A stretch of 45,782 nucleotides of DNA, from contig RHPI01003762.1 of assembly GCA_009103225.1 (NCBI GenBank), positions 221,696 to 267,477 of the forward strand, in the 5' to 3' direction. The DNA comes from Chlorokybus atmophyticus (Eukaryota > Streptophyta > Chlorokybophyceae > Chlorokybales > Chlorokybaceae). Position numbers and translations under genes: made by a program. The first letter of the stretch is position 1; every line of letters starts with the position of its first letter. Positions 32,991 to 43,855 of this stretch are shown one piece after another. Below the pieces are notes generated by a model, which saw only the letters and a list, made by a program, of their open reading frames with translations, searched no databases and was not told the origin of the DNA.

Positions 32991-33945
32991 AACAAGCAAC
33001 AGTGGGACACCGTACACAAGAGGCGCCACGTGTAAAGTGCGGCAACCTGCACACGTCTCTGTATGTGTGGAGAGCTCTTGCCAGAAGTAGAGCTTCACTA
33101 TCGGTCACCCATTGAAGCCATTGCTCGAGTACGGCTTTGCTGAAGCAATCTATCTCAGCATCCGTGACATTCCAGGCTGCCAATGGCTATCGGGCAACCC
33201 GCGTATATGTACGTCAGCACAGGACCCGTGGGCTGAAACATCTCCTAAAACTTCAACTTGTTGCTGCGACCCATGTCAAAACAAGCTGCACAACGGCGTT
33301 GCGAAGGGTTGTTGCACATGCATACTGCGACCCTGCGTTATCAGGCAAAGCTCGAGAGCAGATGAACATAACCAAAACAACTATGACAACACGGACATGT
33401 ACTTACCGCTAACACGACCGCAGTAGACCAAAATGTCATGCTGGAGATATGCATCGGTGCATTCTACTATGCTCGGCTGCTCCCCAACTTTGCCATGCGA
33501 CATGATCAGATCGGATTGGGAACACACTCAAACCATGGCTGCGCACATGTCAGGCACGAGTTCAACCACACGAATTCTGATACAAACCTGCCAGCCGGGC
33601 TACTTTGCAAAGTCACCTTCCAATGCTGCCTGCATGTCAGACACATCGTCACCAGGGTTCAACCACACGTGTCTTTGATTGACTGCACGTGGCGACCGTC
33701 CACTAGCATGCATGAAGCGCACGAGCTGTGCCAGATTTGCACCCAACAATGGCGTCCTGTAGACATCACACGTTTGCAGCGCAAGCATGCCTTCCAATGA
33801 GAACGCATGAAGCACAACATGGTTCTTAGTGACCTCAGGAGCATGCTGTAGCATGCAAGGCTCGATGCTTGTGTGCATGTGAGTGCAACACACCTGGAAC
33901 TCCACAGCTTGAATGAGTACCACTGGGTGCCTGCTAGTTGGCATT
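32990..33945 (-). CDS. Unrecognised spliced gene
   Basis: Minus-strand exons: a frame at about 33900-33600 (LQHAPEVTKNHVVLHAFSLE, YRTPLLGANLAQLVRFMHAS, WLNPGDDVSDMQAALEGD); a frame ending at 33407 (SHGKVGEQPSIVECTDAYLQ, HDILVYCGRVS) with a GTAAGT donor; and a frame from 33176 after TTGGCAG (WNVTDAEIDCFSKAVLEQWL, WVTDSEALLLARALHTY). The 33407/33176 junction (230-nt intron) is in frame. The first-to-second junction could not be closed, and the second frame has a TGA just upstream at about 33517. No domain was recognised. It lies upstream of, and on the same strand as, the DDE-like modules and might be part of the same large element. Confidence 0.4.
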
Positions 33946-34200
33946 GCGGATCATGAGCTGAGCTGAGTAGTCAACGGGTAGTGTTAGGGTTGGGCTGCAA
34001 GCTGTTCTACTTGCTGCAGTTGATTTTGGGTGGGTCGCTCTTGCGGCACACACATCCAAGTAGACGAGGCCAAACTCTAGTGCGCACAGGTCAGCTTTCA
34101 ACAGCGTGTCAGCGTGTCGTCTGAGGCCTGTAGCAATCCGACCAACAGAGGGTCCACAGCGGCGTTGGCAAGAGGCTGCGAGTGCTTGGCGAGCTCCGCA

Positions 34201-34205
34201 GCATG
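34201..34205. repeat. Target-site duplication, left (GCATG)
   Basis: GCATG directly precedes the left LTR and recurs directly after the right LTR at 41549-41553. Confidence 0.9.
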
Positions 34206-35256
34206 TGTGAGGCTCTGATTATCTCATTCAATGAACTAACAGTTGATTCACTTGTGAACTAACTCAAGTGAACTGTCAACGTGAACTATTTTTGTTCAGT
34301 GAACTAATTCCATCAGTCGCGGGTGCTTTGGAAATATGCAACACTTGTGCATACTAACATGCTACCCTATCACAGTTGCCAACTTTAGGCATGTGAACAA
34401 CTGATCTTAGATAAAAGGGGTTACTACCCAATTAGCTTTCCTACAACATCTAAGTTGTAACCGAGTGAATCACAAGTATACCATCTTAGTGTAAGTGTGA
34501 ATCACTCAGTACCTGGAAAGGCTTTGATACCGCGTTCCCTTGAATGGCCTCTCTCCGATCACCCAAGAACTCTAACCCTTAGTACCAGCCTTCACTCCAG
34601 TAGAGCTCCGCTTGTCACCCATTGAAGACAACGGAATGCCGACTACTTGGCACTGCCCCTTTTTATACTCCGGGGTTCCTGTGCCTTTGTTAGTTCATTA
34701 CGCCCGATCGGACCCTCGGAAACTATTATTCCGAAGTGCCAACGCTTTTGGGCGAACATCGGAAATCTATTCCGAAGTTCGACCCCTAATACAATTCTCC
34801 TATGTTCGTAACTCTCAACCTAGGCCGACATCACTTTCGTTCAACCTTCCTATACAGGAGTGAACTAGTAGTGCGGAATTCCCTATGTTGATTTACGACA
34901 TAGTTCGACAATCCCTATCCTCGGGAATTGTACTAGGTCGGAGTTCCCAATGGTACCTACCATTGTCGTAACTCCGATAGAGAGGTACCTTTTAGGTACT
35001 TCATCTATTCCTGCTTTCTATGCTCATTGCATTGGCGTAGGTCACTTTAACGCCATTACCTTAATACTTAATGGTCAATGGATTTTGTGGTCTTAACGCG
35101 GTGTTAAAATACCCTTTTGAATCCATTAGATTTCAAGGACTCTTAGTCCATAACGGTAGCTCGATTTCGTCGCATTAACCCTTAACGATCAATGGATTCC
35201 AAGGTCTTTTAATTAAGGTCGTGGCTATTAAGTTGTCGCGTCAGCCAAGTACCACA
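34206..35256 (-). repeat. 3' LTR of Ty3 element 2
   Basis: 1051 bp; on the plus strand it runs from TGTGAGGCTCTG to GTACCACA. It lacks the 17-bp CAGCCAAGTGAACTAAT duplication found in the other LTR at about 40583. Confidence 0.95.
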
Positions 35257-35269
35257 TACCTCCCCACTT
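35257..35269 (-). promoter_or_regulatory. Polypurine tract (second-strand primer)
   Basis: On the minus strand AAGTGGGGAGGTA sits immediately before the TG of the 3' LTR, the expected place for plus-strand DNA priming. Confidence 0.85.
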
Positions 35270-35437
35270 GTTCCTTTGACGTCCTCGTCAAACTCACTTA
35301 GTTGATAGCCGCAAGACTTAGAGTTGATCAGGCCCTAAGACGGCATACCTCTTTTTAGGTACCCTATTAGAACAAGCTTAGCTTAGTTTCGGGGTATATT
35401 CTAGATCAAAGGGACACCTTGGCTGTATTATTTCTCC

Positions 35438-38400
35438 CTATACTTGGTCAATCGTACGCACGAATTGATCAAGTAAATCATGATAATGACTTTGGAGAAA
35501 CCTCTCTGATACTCGAGTGTTGTGCTCCGCACTCAATCCCTCCAATGTAACGAGATACTCGAGAATGCGTTGTTGGCCCCAGAGACAGCGAGCTAAGATC
35601 GCTTCTATCCCGTACCCAATTTCCCCTTCTACTTCGGGAATTGGCGGTGGTTGTCTTCGACCATTCGTTCTATATTCCTTCAACAGAGATACACGGAACA
35701 CATCATGTATTTTCCATTTCTCTGGAAGTTTAAGTTGATAAGCGACTTCCCCAATTCGCTTAAGGACTTGCATCGGTCCTAGCCATCGCGGCCACAACTT
35801 TTTCTTTTCTGGTCACGCCATTTCTTAAGCCTTAGGTTTTTCGTACTGAGCAAAACAAATTGCCCAATACTGAACACTACTTCACGGCGGCTCTATCGGC
35901 ATGAGCTTTTTGACGGCTTTGGGCTTGTTGCAAAAAGGTCTTGGTATTTTGCCAAACCTCATGCATTTCGGCCGCAAATTGTTCTACCGCCAACACTGGA
36001 GTCTTTCTCCTTGTGAAGTTTTCTAGGGGAGTCTTGGGATGTTTCCCATAATTCAAAAAGAACGGTGTATTCTTCACCGACCTTTGATAGGAGTTGTTTA
36101 TTGCAAACTCCACAATGCTGAAATATTGGTCCCACTCGTTGAGAATTCCAAAAGCGTACTGCCTTAAGCATTGTTCTACTATTTGATTCATGCGCTCTGT
36201 TTCACCATCCGTTTGTGGATGGTAAGCGGTAGACATACACTGAGTAATGCCTGTTGATTCACAAAATTGTTTCCAATACGGCGCAGTGAATCAAATGTCT
36301 CTATCGGTTACAACCTCCTTAGGCCAACCATGTAGCCGAAATACTTCCCTTAAGAAGATTTGTTGTAACTCCTTTGCACCGGTATCGTTGGAACTAGGTG
36401 CCATGTGTACCATCTTGGTAAACCGGTCGATAAATACAACTATTGCATTATAACCGTTCTGGGTTTCCGGCATTCCCTTAATCATATCTATGCCAATTGA
36501 AGACCAAGGTTCTTCTGAAATTTGCAAAGGAATTAAAGGGCCGGCCTTTTGTTTATGTGAAAATTTGTTTCTCTGGCAGCTATAACAAGTTGCCACATAA
36601 TTCTCTACATCTTTTGAAACAGAAGGCCACCAAAAGGTCCTCTTTGCTAACTGAACGGTTTTCTTTTCGCCAAAATGCCCGCGATAAGGCGGGTCATGTA
36701 ATTCGGAAAGACATGCGCGCCTTAACTCGGCGTCGTTAGGTACAACTACTGCGTTGTCTTTATACCATAATTCTTTTCATAAATTAGGGTATCCTTTTCC
36801 AATCTTGCGAACCATTCATCGATTTGGTATAGCTCCTTTATCTTCTCTTCCAAAGGAACTGACCAAATATTAGACCTTCTCGTTAAGGTCACCGCGACTA
36901 AGTGGGGTCCCCCTACTTATAGGGTCCGCCACATTCATTCGACCTGGTCTATATTGCCATTGAAAGTCGAATCGCGATAGAAATTCAACCCACCTAGCTT
37001 GCCGCCTTGACAAGTTGGGTTGTTGCGGAAGATATATAGAGAGGGTTGTGATCAGTAATGACCATAAACTTTACCCCTTCCAAGTAACACCGCCACCGTG
37101 TAAGTGCATGAATTACCGCTAATAATTCTTGCTCGGTAGTAGTATAGTTTCTTTCCGCATCAGTAAACTTATGTGAATCAAACGCCACCGGTCTCCCTTC
37201 TTGGAGTAATACTGCACCAGTACCTACTATACTGGCGTCGGTAATAACTTTAAATGGCTTTTTGAAGTCCGGTAGAGTTAATACAGGCGCTTGTAACAAG
37301 GATTGCTTAATCCTTTGAAACGCCGATTCACAATTTTCATCCCAATTCCACTTGGCACCATCACATAATAACTTGTGTAATGGAGAAGCCATGGTTGAGT
37401 AGCCCACCATATATCGGCGAAAGAAGCCCGTAAGTCCCAAGAAACGCCTCAACTGAGTCGCGTTGTTTGGTCTTGACCAGTTACGAACTATCGCAACTTT
37501 CGCGGGATCGGCCTTTACCGAACCATTGCCGATAATATGTCCTAAGTAAAGGACCTCCTTCTCAAAGAATTGGCACTTCTCAAGGCACGCAAATAACTTG
37601 TGCCTTCTCAAGGTTTCAAACACCAACTGAAGATGATACTCATGTTCTTCTTCATTATCACTATAGACCAATATCATCTAGATATACTAGTACAAACTTA
37701 TTAATAAATGGTGCTAGTATGCGGTTCATAACCGCTTGGAATGTAGCGGGGGCATTTGTTAAGCCGAAAGGCAGAACCTTATACTGATAATGCCCTTTTG
37801 GTGTTCTGAAACCAGTTTTGGGGACATCCTCTGGTGTTATCCGAATCTGATGATACCCCGCTGTTAGATCAAGGGCACTAAAAACGTTTGCCTTCCTCAA
37901 TTGATCGAACATGTCGTCAATTCGGGGAATAGGGTACTTGTTTTGTATCGTCTTCGTGTTCAACGAACGATAGTCTACGCACATGCGTAGCCCTCGACCA
38001 TGTGGCTTTGGAACGAAGAGAATAGGTGCCGCATACGGTGAAGTACTTGGCTCAATTAATCCTTTTTCTAATAACCCACTCAGGTTCTTTTCCATCTCCG
38101 CGAATTCTATAGGACTTTACCTATAGAGTGGTCGCGTAGGGGGAGGCGTCTCATCCTTTAATGGAATGGTATGCCAAATCTCTCTTTCCGGCGGTAACAT
38201 AGGAAGTGTGTCTATGAAAAGATCTCTATTCCTTTGTACCACCAGAGGTAAAGTATGCAACAATACCTCCCCTTCTAACTCCGGGGATGATTCTTCTTGG
38301 TAACTGACCATTGCAATTACTCGCGCTCGGTTACTTTGCGCTACTAAGTAATCGTGAATCCTCATCTTCGGAGTTCTTATTTTCTGAGAAAGGGGTAGAG

Positions 38401-39147
38401 TGAATATACGTTCACCCTTTTTAACCCGACATGTTCTTTTCTCAAAACCCATTACCGATTTGGTTTGACATAACCAATTGGTACCAAGTACCAATTGCAA
38501 AATCCTGTATTTGCATCTTGCAAACTTGGCATTTTTCTATCTTTTCGGTGTAATCGCCTAATTGGACTTTCACTTCAACTTGGCCCAAATCTGGTAAGTT
38601 AACACCGCTTATGTCCGCATACAAGTCCGAAGTGGTTTCTACCTTCATACTTCGGACTGAACGGCGATCAATCAAATTCTTGGTTAATCATGAGTCAACT
38701 AAGACACCTATTTCGCGACCTAGCGCTGTACCTTTCAAGGTACTTACCGTTTCGTCATTCACTCGGTAGCTGAGCTCATCTGTCCATATAACCAGGGACT
38801 TCCCATTGAAGGATTCTTCCTTGTTCAGGGTACCAACTTTGGTAAAACCGCTTAGTTTAGGGAACCAATTGCCTTTGTATGTTGGTGTAAGCACAACTGC
38901 CTTTACTCCGGGGTTCTTTATTTTATGATCTAAATACACTTGTATTAGATCTTTAAGCTTTGAAGTAGCCCCATGAATTAGAACACTTTTCATATTCGGT
39001 TCTAAATTAATCACACTTGGCAGTTGATACATTGCATTTCCCAAACAGACATCACACTCAAAAGGCAGTTTATTACACCATTTTGACTTAAGTTCATTTA
39101 CAAAAGTCAAAGCTATGGTGCTATTCACTGCCTCAGCTACCCAAAAA
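35438..39147 (-). pseudogene. Pol of Ty3 element 2 (PR, RT, RNase H, IN, chromodomain-like), broken
   Basis: In order on the minus strand: protease with LVDS followed by TGA (38688-38690) where the catalytic Gly is expected; LVLGTNWL in a shifted frame (about 38495); stop at 38117-38119; RT with [39 protein letters not shown] and YLDD; an apparent 2-base loss just after YLDD (about 37675); RNase H with ITDAS and TTTEQELLAVIHALTRWR; a frame change near 37015; a stop at 36777-36779; integrase with an HHCC finger, GIDMIKGMP, TDRDI/stop at 36291-36293 and AYHPQTDGETERMN; then a GPY/F segment (LGPMQVLKRIGEVAYQLKLP) and a chromodomain-like tail (YGIEAIL...ILEYLVTLEGL). The tail lacks the usual Trp residues of the methyl-lysine cage. 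The breaks may be mutation or base-call error. Confidence 0.85.
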
Positions 39148-39149
39148 TC

Positions 39150-40418
39150 CTATTTGGGGCCGGAGACGCGCTGAGGGCAGTTCTTAATCAAATGCCCTTT
39201 TTCCTTACAGAGGAGGCACTTCCCCTCCTTCATAAGCGCCAATTTCTCAGCTTCCGTAATGGTGAGGTTAACATACCCCGCTTTGTTGGCTGACTTTGCC
39301 GGAGACCCTCCCTTCTTGGGTTTCGCTTTCGCGAAAGTGGGCTTGTTTCTCACAAAATCGGCGTTGGCCTTCTTGTGATGCGGGTTAGCCTCTTCTTTAC
39401 CCCGCTTGTTCAAGCCTTTGTTGCGGGCTGTCTCAAGACACCTGTCAACCAAATCATCAAACTCATGACCCTTCCATGGGGCCAAAGTTTTTGGATTCTC
39501 GAAAACAACTGGGCAGTCTTTCATAGCTTGGGAGAGGCCGGAGGTGAAGCGATCCACCTTCTCTTTTCCATCTATGCTGCCTACACTTGAAACAATGCGA
39601 GCAACCCAGTAGCGAAACTGCTGGGCATACTCCGAAACATTGCCCTTCTCGCGCAACTTCTTCAGCTCAGCCCGGGCTTCCGCTACCGGATTGACTGAAG
39701 CATAATGGCTTCTCAGCATAGCCTCTAGCTCACTGAAATCTGCCTCTTTCCCCTCAGCCAGTGTTTCCACCTTGGCTTTCCATAGGGTCTGTGGGACATC
39801 ACCTAAGAAGGTGATTGCATCTGCAACCCATGACTCCACCGGACTATGCCTGGCGGTGAAGTAAGCGACTATGGTTTGAAGCCAATTCTCGATACTCTGA
39901 TCCTTGTCGCCGTTGAACTTGGGAGGGCGAATAGCCAGTTTGCCCTTCCCTCTTTCTTGAGCAAGAAGTCTGGCCTCCAGAGAAGCTATCTTGTCACTCA
40001 TCTCTGTGGCCTCCTGCTCATACTTGCTGACATGTGAATCAAGTGCCTGAGCAGTGTTAAACAACAAGTCATTGTTCTCGACCACTGTATGAACAGGTAC
40101 ATTAGATTTCAGAGGCCCATAGTAAAGCTCCAGCCTGGAAATGCGATGCTGATCGCGCTGAAGTCGGCGACACAGCAACTCAGCTGCCTCACCATAAGCT
40201 TGAGAACCCATTGGTTCTCTCAAGCCATCACGAACCGTTGCCCATCTGGGAGTCAGCTCATCTGAGCTCGGTACCGAAACTGAGACTGACCGGAGTCTCT
40301 CTGGCAGCAAGTTCACCCCGGCAGTGGAATCTATGTCCATGATGGTGGCTGTATCTGGGTTGTTGGTGTTGGCCACAGCTGCTGCGTTGTTGGCATCACC
40401 CATCCTGGAAAGGAACAA
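39150..40418 (-). CDS. Gag of Ty3 element 2, intact
   Basis: 422 codons; the Met five residues in (MGDANNAA, 40403) is an equally good start. It has an Asn/Ala-rich N-terminus, a helical stretch with EATEMSDKIASLEARL (possible coiled coil), the capsid core IENWLQTIVAYFTARHSP and VAEARAELKKLREKGNVSEY, a Lys-rich region, and one zinc knuckle CLLCKEKGHLIKNC near the end. The frame ends in TAG (39150-39152), and protease-type sequence continues in the same frame directly after it. Gag therefore has either a read-through stop or a mutated one. Confidence 0.9.
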   Translation of the reverse strand: MFLSRMGDANNAAAVANTNNPDTATIMDIDSTAGVNLLPERLRSVSVSVPSSDELTPRWATVRDGLREPMGSQAYGEAAELLCRRLQRDQHRISRLELYYGPLKSNVPVHTVVENNDLLFNTAQALDSHVSKYEQEATEMSDKIASLEARLLAQERGKGKLAIRPPKFNGDKDQSIENWLQTIVAYFTARHSPVESWVADAITFLGDVPQTLWKAKVETLAEGKEADFSELEAMLRSHYASVNPVAEARAELKKLREKGNVSEYAQQFRYWVARIVSSVGSIDGKEKVDRFTSGLSQAMKDCPVVFENPKTLAPWKGHEFDDLVDRCLETARNKGLNKRGKEEANPHHKKANADFVRNKPTFAKAKPKKGGSPAKSANKAGYVNLTITEAEKLALMKEGKCLLCKEKGHLIKNCPQRVSGPK

Positions 40419-40465
40419 CCCAAGTCTTAGTTTACTGAGCCCACTCCAAGCACAGTGGATCTAAC

Positions 40466-40478
40466 GGCTCCGATACCA
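40466..40478 (-). promoter_or_regulatory. Primer-binding site (initiator Met tRNA)
   Basis: Minus strand TGGTATCGGAGCC, two bases after the 5' LTR. It differs by one base from the common plant PBS TGGTATCAGAGC, complementary to the 3' end of tRNA-iMet. Confidence 0.85.
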
Positions 40479-40480
40479 AA

Positions 40481-41548
40481 TGTGAGGCTCTGATTATCTC
40501 ATTCAGTGAACTAACAGTTGATTCACTTGTGAACTAACTCAAGTGAACTGTCAACGTGAACTATTTTTGTTCAGTGAACTAATCAGCCAAGTGAACTAAT
40601 TCCATCAGTCGCGGGTGCTTTGGAAATATGCAACACTTGTGCATACTAACATGCTACCCTATCACAGTTGCCAGCTTTAGGCATGTGAACAACTGATCTT
40701 AGATAAAAGGGGTTACTACCCAATTAGCTTTCCTACAACATCTAAGTTGTAACCGAGTGAATCACAAGTATACCATCTTAGTATAAGTGTGAATCACTCA
40801 GTACCTGGAAAGGCTTTGATACGGCGTTCCCTTGAATGGCCTCTCTCCGATCACCCAAGAACTCTAACCCTTAGTACCAGCCTTCACTCCAGTAGAGCTC
40901 CGCTTGTCACCCACTGAAGACAACTGAATGCCGACTACTTGGCACTACCCCTTTTTATACTCCGGGGTTCCTGTGCCTTTGTTAGTTCATTACGCCCGAT
41001 CGGACCCTCGGAAACCATTATTCCGAAGTGCCAACGCTTTTGGGCGAACATCGGAAATCTATTCCGAAGTTTGACCCCTAATACGATTCTCCTATGTTCG
41101 TAACTCTCAACCTAGGCCGACATCACTTTCGTTCAACCTTCCTATACAGGAGTGAACTAGTAGTGCGGAATTCCCTATGTTGATTTACGACATAGTTCGA
41201 CAATCCCTATCCTCGGGAATTGTACTAGGTCGGAGTTCCCAATGGTACCTACCATTGTCGTAACTCCGATAGAGAGGTACCTTTTAGGTACTTCATCTAT
41301 TCCTGCTTTCTATGCTCATTGCATTGGCGTAGGTCACTTTAACGCCATTACCTTAATACTTAATGGTCAATGGATTTTGTGGTCTTAATGCGGTGTTAAA
41401 ATACCCTTTTGAATCCATTAGATTTCAAGGACTCTTAGTCCACAACGGTAGCTCGATTTCGTCGCATTAACCCTTAACGGTTAATGGATTCCAAGGTCTC
41501 TTAATTAAGGTCGTAGCCATTAAGCTGTCACGTCAGCCAAGTACCACA
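40481..41548 (-). repeat. 5' LTR of Ty3 element 2
   Basis: 1068 bp, followed on the plus strand by the GCATG duplication at 41549-41553. It should contain the element's promoter. It has an extra 17-bp tandem copy of the AAGTGAACTAAT phrase at about 40583. Confidence 0.95.
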
Positions 41549-41553
41549 GCATG

Positions 41554-43855
41554 CCTCCGAAAAAGCAGCTGCCTTCCGCGTCTGGCAGCAGCAGGAGCAG
41601 ACGCGTTCCAAGGCCCCAGCGGCTCGCTCTCTTTCAAATCGCCTGCCTGCCTGCGTGCGTGCGTGCGTGCGTGTGCGCGCGTGTGTCTGTGTGTATGGGA
41701 CTCGACAGAGTAGTTGTTTTTCTGATCTAAAGCTGCAAGGCTCAAAGCAATGTAGTATGAACCAAACAAGTACTCATCACAGCTCGCAGCTGTTTGTCGA
41801 GCTTCGCGATTTGACACCACCAATTGCTGGTCTCTGTCAGGCGGACCTGCCGGCTGCGTTGGCGAACCGCAAACAGCTCTTCCGCAGCTTTGCCCAGAGT
41901 GAAGACATCGCGACTTTCACTTGATCATTGCCTAGAAATGTGGCTGAGCCAGTGCGCAGTGGCAGTGGCTCGTCAGCTGCTGTAAGAGTCGGCTGATAAG
42001 TATGGCGGATGGCCTTCGTTTGCATCTGAGTGAGAACCATCCCAGATAACGCTCAGCGAGCAAACCACCAAGCCGTCAGGTAGCAGCTGCTTTGCCAGCC
42101 GCTGTGTCGCTTGACTTGCACCCATCTTATGTGACTCACTCTCCTGCCAATTGTTACAAGGGCGTGTGAGGCATTGAAATTAGGCATGCGCATATGTCAT
42201 GCATGCAACAGAAGTTGTGGTACCTCAAGACCTGGAGCACGCCTCGAAGGCAATCCAGGGACTGGCACGCAGCTCCTTGCTTTGCTACGTCCTTCTGCAG
42301 ATTGCTGCACTTGCTGTGTGAGGCTCGCTGCCTGCAGCCTGGCTAACGTTCCGGGGGAGAGTTTATGGAGAAAGAAAATGCCAGTGCGCTGTTGGAACGA
42401 GTCAATAGCCTTCTCCCAGCATCCTGCGTACGCGTCGTTGCTGAAGCAACGACGCTTTCTTGCAGTGCGCATAAACATTCTGCTAGAAGGTGCTCAAGGC
42501 AATCATCGCTTGCTCTCTCATCACCTACTACACATCCAAAAACAACGTGACTGCAGCCGATGGACTCTGCGAGGGTTAAACAACAAGTGGAACCACACAA
42601 ACAGCGACTACCGGAAGCTTGCGCAGGAAGCAGTGTCTTTGGTCGTTGGTGTGCGCACGCAAAGACACACGTACACGACAACCGTGCACATACCGACAAC
42701 GCACATTCGTGCGCCTGCTAGCACATGCACGTACACTCTCGTCGCGATGTGCAGTTTTGCAAGCGTGGTGTTGGCGTATAATACCAGGGGCTGTGTTTGT
42801 GAAATGACAAGGTGGTAAAGGCGCTGGTGCTACCGAGCCAAGCACTCCAGGTACATGTGTCGCACATATACTGCACACATGCATGCACATGATGCTCGTA
42901 CTGAAGTAGTGCTGACTGTCCCAAACTGCACGTATTAACTTACTGCACTTCAAGCGTGTTCACACATGTATATGCAGAGGTGCACACTCGCAGCCACTTA
43001 CTGTACGCGCGTCTATGTGTATAGTATGACATGGCATGCCCTAGCAGGTTTGCTGTGTGCATGTGTGTACATGCGCACAGTCACACATCTGCAGACGTGA
43101 ACACCCGCCTGTGTGCGCGTACCTGTGGCATGAGATACCACATGTACTCTGCTGAGTGCGCGTGTGTGTGCACTTCTTTGCATGTATGCTATGTACCTCT
43201 GCCGCAACTGGATACTTCGCCCTGCCTTCATCGTGCTTACAAGTACAACTTCTCTCACCACAGGCAGCTGCAGATGGAGTTGCTGGTACATGTCGGCAAG
43301 GGTGTTGGCGGTAGCATGACACAACGTGTGCTATACTGTGTGCTAGCTGAGGTGATAGCGGAGCCTGGTAGATGTTAGGGTACCTGCACGCGGGGCAAAA
43401 ATAATGAATGCTTGCTCCCGATTCATGCACCCAACGGGAGTGATAGTGAAGTACGTAACTACAAAGTCGTAGTGCTAGCCTACGGGTCGACGCTTTTTTT
43501 TTATACATACTATGCAGCATACAAGGGTATGCAAGGCAGGGAGCAAGGGGCTACTCCTCATGGACGCAGAATTCTGGGCAACATCCAGCTATAAGTACTG
43601 TTAGTATACGCTATGTCGTATATAGTGTACATTGCAAACAACATGCTGCATTTTGCACAACAGACCTGCTTTGAAAGTTACATACGCACGTCTGATTTCT
43701 ATGTATATGTACATGATCTGGTCAGCAACTCGCTGATTCAACATAGATATGTCCACCCTCACACCCTGGCGTTGCACACAGCATGTTTCGATTACAGCAG
43801 AAGAGCGAACACGCTGGCGCATCGCAGCATCAGGGAGAGGAGTTGCGGAACAGAA
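41554..43855. other. Region between Ty3 element 2 and the ABC transporter gene
   Basis: No gene could be supported. 41750-41924 (+) encodes a short coding-like frame (FVELRDLTPPIAGLCQADL), and 42699-42343 (-) another (SDDCLEHLLAECLCALQES), but without a splice chain or family. 42432-42455 is a perfect 11-bp hairpin with a 2-base loop. 41640-41695 is a GTGC/GTGT run. Confidence 0.35.

Larger units (their letters stand above)
34206..41548 (-). mobile_element. Ty3 element 2: complete chromovirus-type LTR retrotransposon, 7343 bp
   Basis: Bounded by LTRs of 1051 and 1068 bp with TG...CA ends and a 5-bp GCATG duplication outside. Reading on the minus strand: 5' LTR (41548-40481), PBS, Gag, protease, RT, RNase H, integrase, a chromodomain-like tail, PPT and 3' LTR (35256-34206). 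The LTRs differ by about 19 substitutions by eye (near 2%) plus one 17-bp insertion, so insertion was fairly recent. Even so, pol has at least four in-frame stops and four frame changes. Confidence 0.95.
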
